Shown: positions 63,030-64,000 of the stretch, in pieces
Layout of the letters: every line of letters begins with the position of its first letter
How positions within the stretch are numbered: position 1 is the first letter of the stretch
Notes under the pieces: model-generated
Databases searched by the model: none
Told to the model about the DNA's origin: nothing
What the model saw: the letters and a program-made list of their open reading frames with translations, nothing else
Assembly: GCA_965232255.1 (NCBI GenBank)
Contig: OZ246962.1
Span: 744,001 to 808,000, forward strand
Direction: 5' to 3'
Source of the DNA: Endozoicomonas sp965232255
GTDB taxonomy: Bacteria > Pseudomonadota > Gammaproteobacteria > Pseudomonadales > Endozoicomonadaceae
DNA: 64,000 nucleotides
Translations under genes and position numbers: made by a program

Positions 63030-64000
63030 ATGCGGACAATGCCTGCAAATGCAATAACAGATCATCGACCAATATTTCCGGGCAGCAAAGAGGCTCATTC
63101 CATTAACACTCCGGACTCTTCAGGTTCCGGTTTATCAACAAGGCTCAGTTGTTGTTATGAGTTTGTCAGGTCGCTGAATCCAGGGCATAGCTATCACAAG
63201 CCAGATGATGGTTCGATGGTACAGTTTGATTTTCAACCCAGGCTATTGGCTGAGTCTGCTATCAGTACCATTTCACCCATGACTAAACTACTTATTGATG
63301 TCATCAAGTTTGCCAATGGGAATCAGTGGCTTGCTGGCTCTTTGGGTTTGCTGGCAAACGTCGGGGGGAGCTTGGCCAGCTCTGAAAGCCCTATTGAAGT
63401 CAAAGATGCGAAAACACTGCAGCGAATTGGTGAAGACAAAAATTACCCGATAAATGGGAATTACATCCAACGTGAACCTATAGACCTGACTGGCACTCAG
63501 TTTCAATCAATCGGTTCCCAAGGCAATCCTTTTATTGGTCGCTACGACGGAGGGGGAAACCCCATTGCCGGTCTGGACACCTGCTTATTCAGTAAAATCA
63601 GCTGCGATGGCACAGTGGCAAGTGTTGTCATTACGGATTCCAACATAAACGTTGGTTCTTCACAAAGCAGCAAAAACCGAGGTCTTATTGCCTGCGAGTT
63701 ATCAGAATCGGCATCTTTAACAAACAATCGGTTAGTTAACTCAACTGTGGTTACTCACAGATCCCGCGACAGCAAGCAAGTTGGCCTGGGCATTATGGCA
63801 GGACGTGTATCCGGAGCAGTGCAGATTGCTGGCAATGAAATTATTGATTGTGCAATGACAGCTACAAGACAAGAGCGTGCTGGACTGGTTGTTGGTTTGG
63901 CCACAGCGGATGCAGCTTTTGCAAACAATCAAATCCGTGATAGTTCCGTCAAGGTCAGCGGCAAGAATACCAGGGCTTCAGGCGTGGTAGGCGAAGCCTC
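63030..64000 (+). CDS. large GLUG-motif beta-helix repeat protein, N-terminal part (runs off the window)
   Basis: An uninterrupted frame of 323 codons runs from the ATG at 63030 (site AAAGGA) to the window end. Residues ~140-190 read NYIQREPIDLTGTQFQSIGSQGNPFIGRYDGGGNPIAGLDTCLFSKIS. This is the IDL.G..f.pIG..pF.G.yDG.G..I.gL lead-in typical of GLUG-type surface proteins. From ~190 on, loosely repeated ~45-residue strands follow (SASLTNNRLVNSTVV, VQIAGNEIIDCAM, AAFANNQIRDSSVKV), indicating a right-handed beta-helix. There is no classical signal peptide in the first 30 residues. Probably an adhesin-like or secreted protein; the C-terminus is needed. Confidence 0.75.
   Translation, partial: MRTMPANAITDHRPIFPGSKEAHSINTPDSSGSGLSTRLSCCYEFVRSLNPGHSYHKPDDGSMVQFDFQPRLLAESAISTISPMTKLLIDVIKFANGNQWLAGSLGLLANVGGSLASSESPIEVKDAKTLQRIGEDKNYPINGNYIQREPIDLTGTQFQSIGSQGNPFIGRYDGGGNPIAGLDTCLFSKISCDGTVASVVITDSNINVGSSQSSKNRGLIACELSESASLTNNRLVNSTVVTHRSRDSKQVGLGIMAGRVSGAVQIAGNEIIDCAMTATRQERAGLVVGLATADAAFANNQIRDSSVKVSGKNTRASGVVGEA

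Overview
The window looks like a chromosomal segment of a host-associated gammaproteobacterium. Core genes (rppH, ptsP, ppk, hemB, pgk, the pilI-pilJ-chpA cluster, metK/ahcY/metF, the rpsL-rpsG-fusA-tuf operon) are of gammaproteobacterial type. Scattered among them are genes that look eukaryote-like or typical of intracellular bacteria. The mix resembles Endozoicomonadaceae or another oceanospirillalean animal symbiont; this assignment is inference from gene content, not from a database search.

Layout. 0-6.4 kb: the end of rppH, ptsP, a small secreted protein, a Nit-type amidase and ppk. 6.4-12.9 kb: a tandem C2H2 zinc-finger protein, hemB, a DedA-oxidoreductase fusion, an unknown protein and a divergent protein tyrosine phosphatase. 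12.9-20.9 kb: a complete N-acetylglucosamine module, with nagC-nagA-nagB divergent from nagE, a lone EIIB and an EIIA-HPr-EI fusion; two NagC-like operators and a CRP-like site lie between the two arms. 20.9-22.3 kb: a TnpB-only IS200/IS605-type element. 22.3-28 kb: nfo, an alpha/beta hydrolase, an RfaH-like factor, pgk and a TolC-family protein. 28.4-34.8 kb: a Pil-Chp chemosensory cluster. 34.8-40.3 kb: rsmE, metF, ahcY, metK and an ArsR-methyltransferase regulator, with matching palindromes in front of ahcY and the regulator. 40.7-45.9 kb: a TLC-type ATP/ADP (nucleotide) translocase, transketolase and a Bcr-type drug exporter.

45.9-52.5 kb is an accessory island. It holds a 757-residue pentapeptide-repeat protein with eight 17-residue N-terminal repeats, a transposase fragment, a disordered protein carrying SH3-ligand motifs, and a 674-residue protein combining proline-rich, kinase-like and J domains, followed by a dispersed repeat and a solo IS605-type end. 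52.5-62.5 kb returns to core genes (hslO, pckA, mscS, the str operon). The right edge opens a large GLUG-type repeat protein behind a near-perfect Fur box.

How it fits together. The nag genes and a complete phosphorelay suggest growth on amino sugars such as host chitin breakdown products. The nucleotide translocase suggests access to host cytosol or nucleoplasm. The zinc-finger, phosphatase, SH3-ligand and J-domain/kinase-like proteins are candidate secreted effectors. A ~250-330 bp dispersed repeat occurs three times; two copies sit directly upstream of candidate effector genes.
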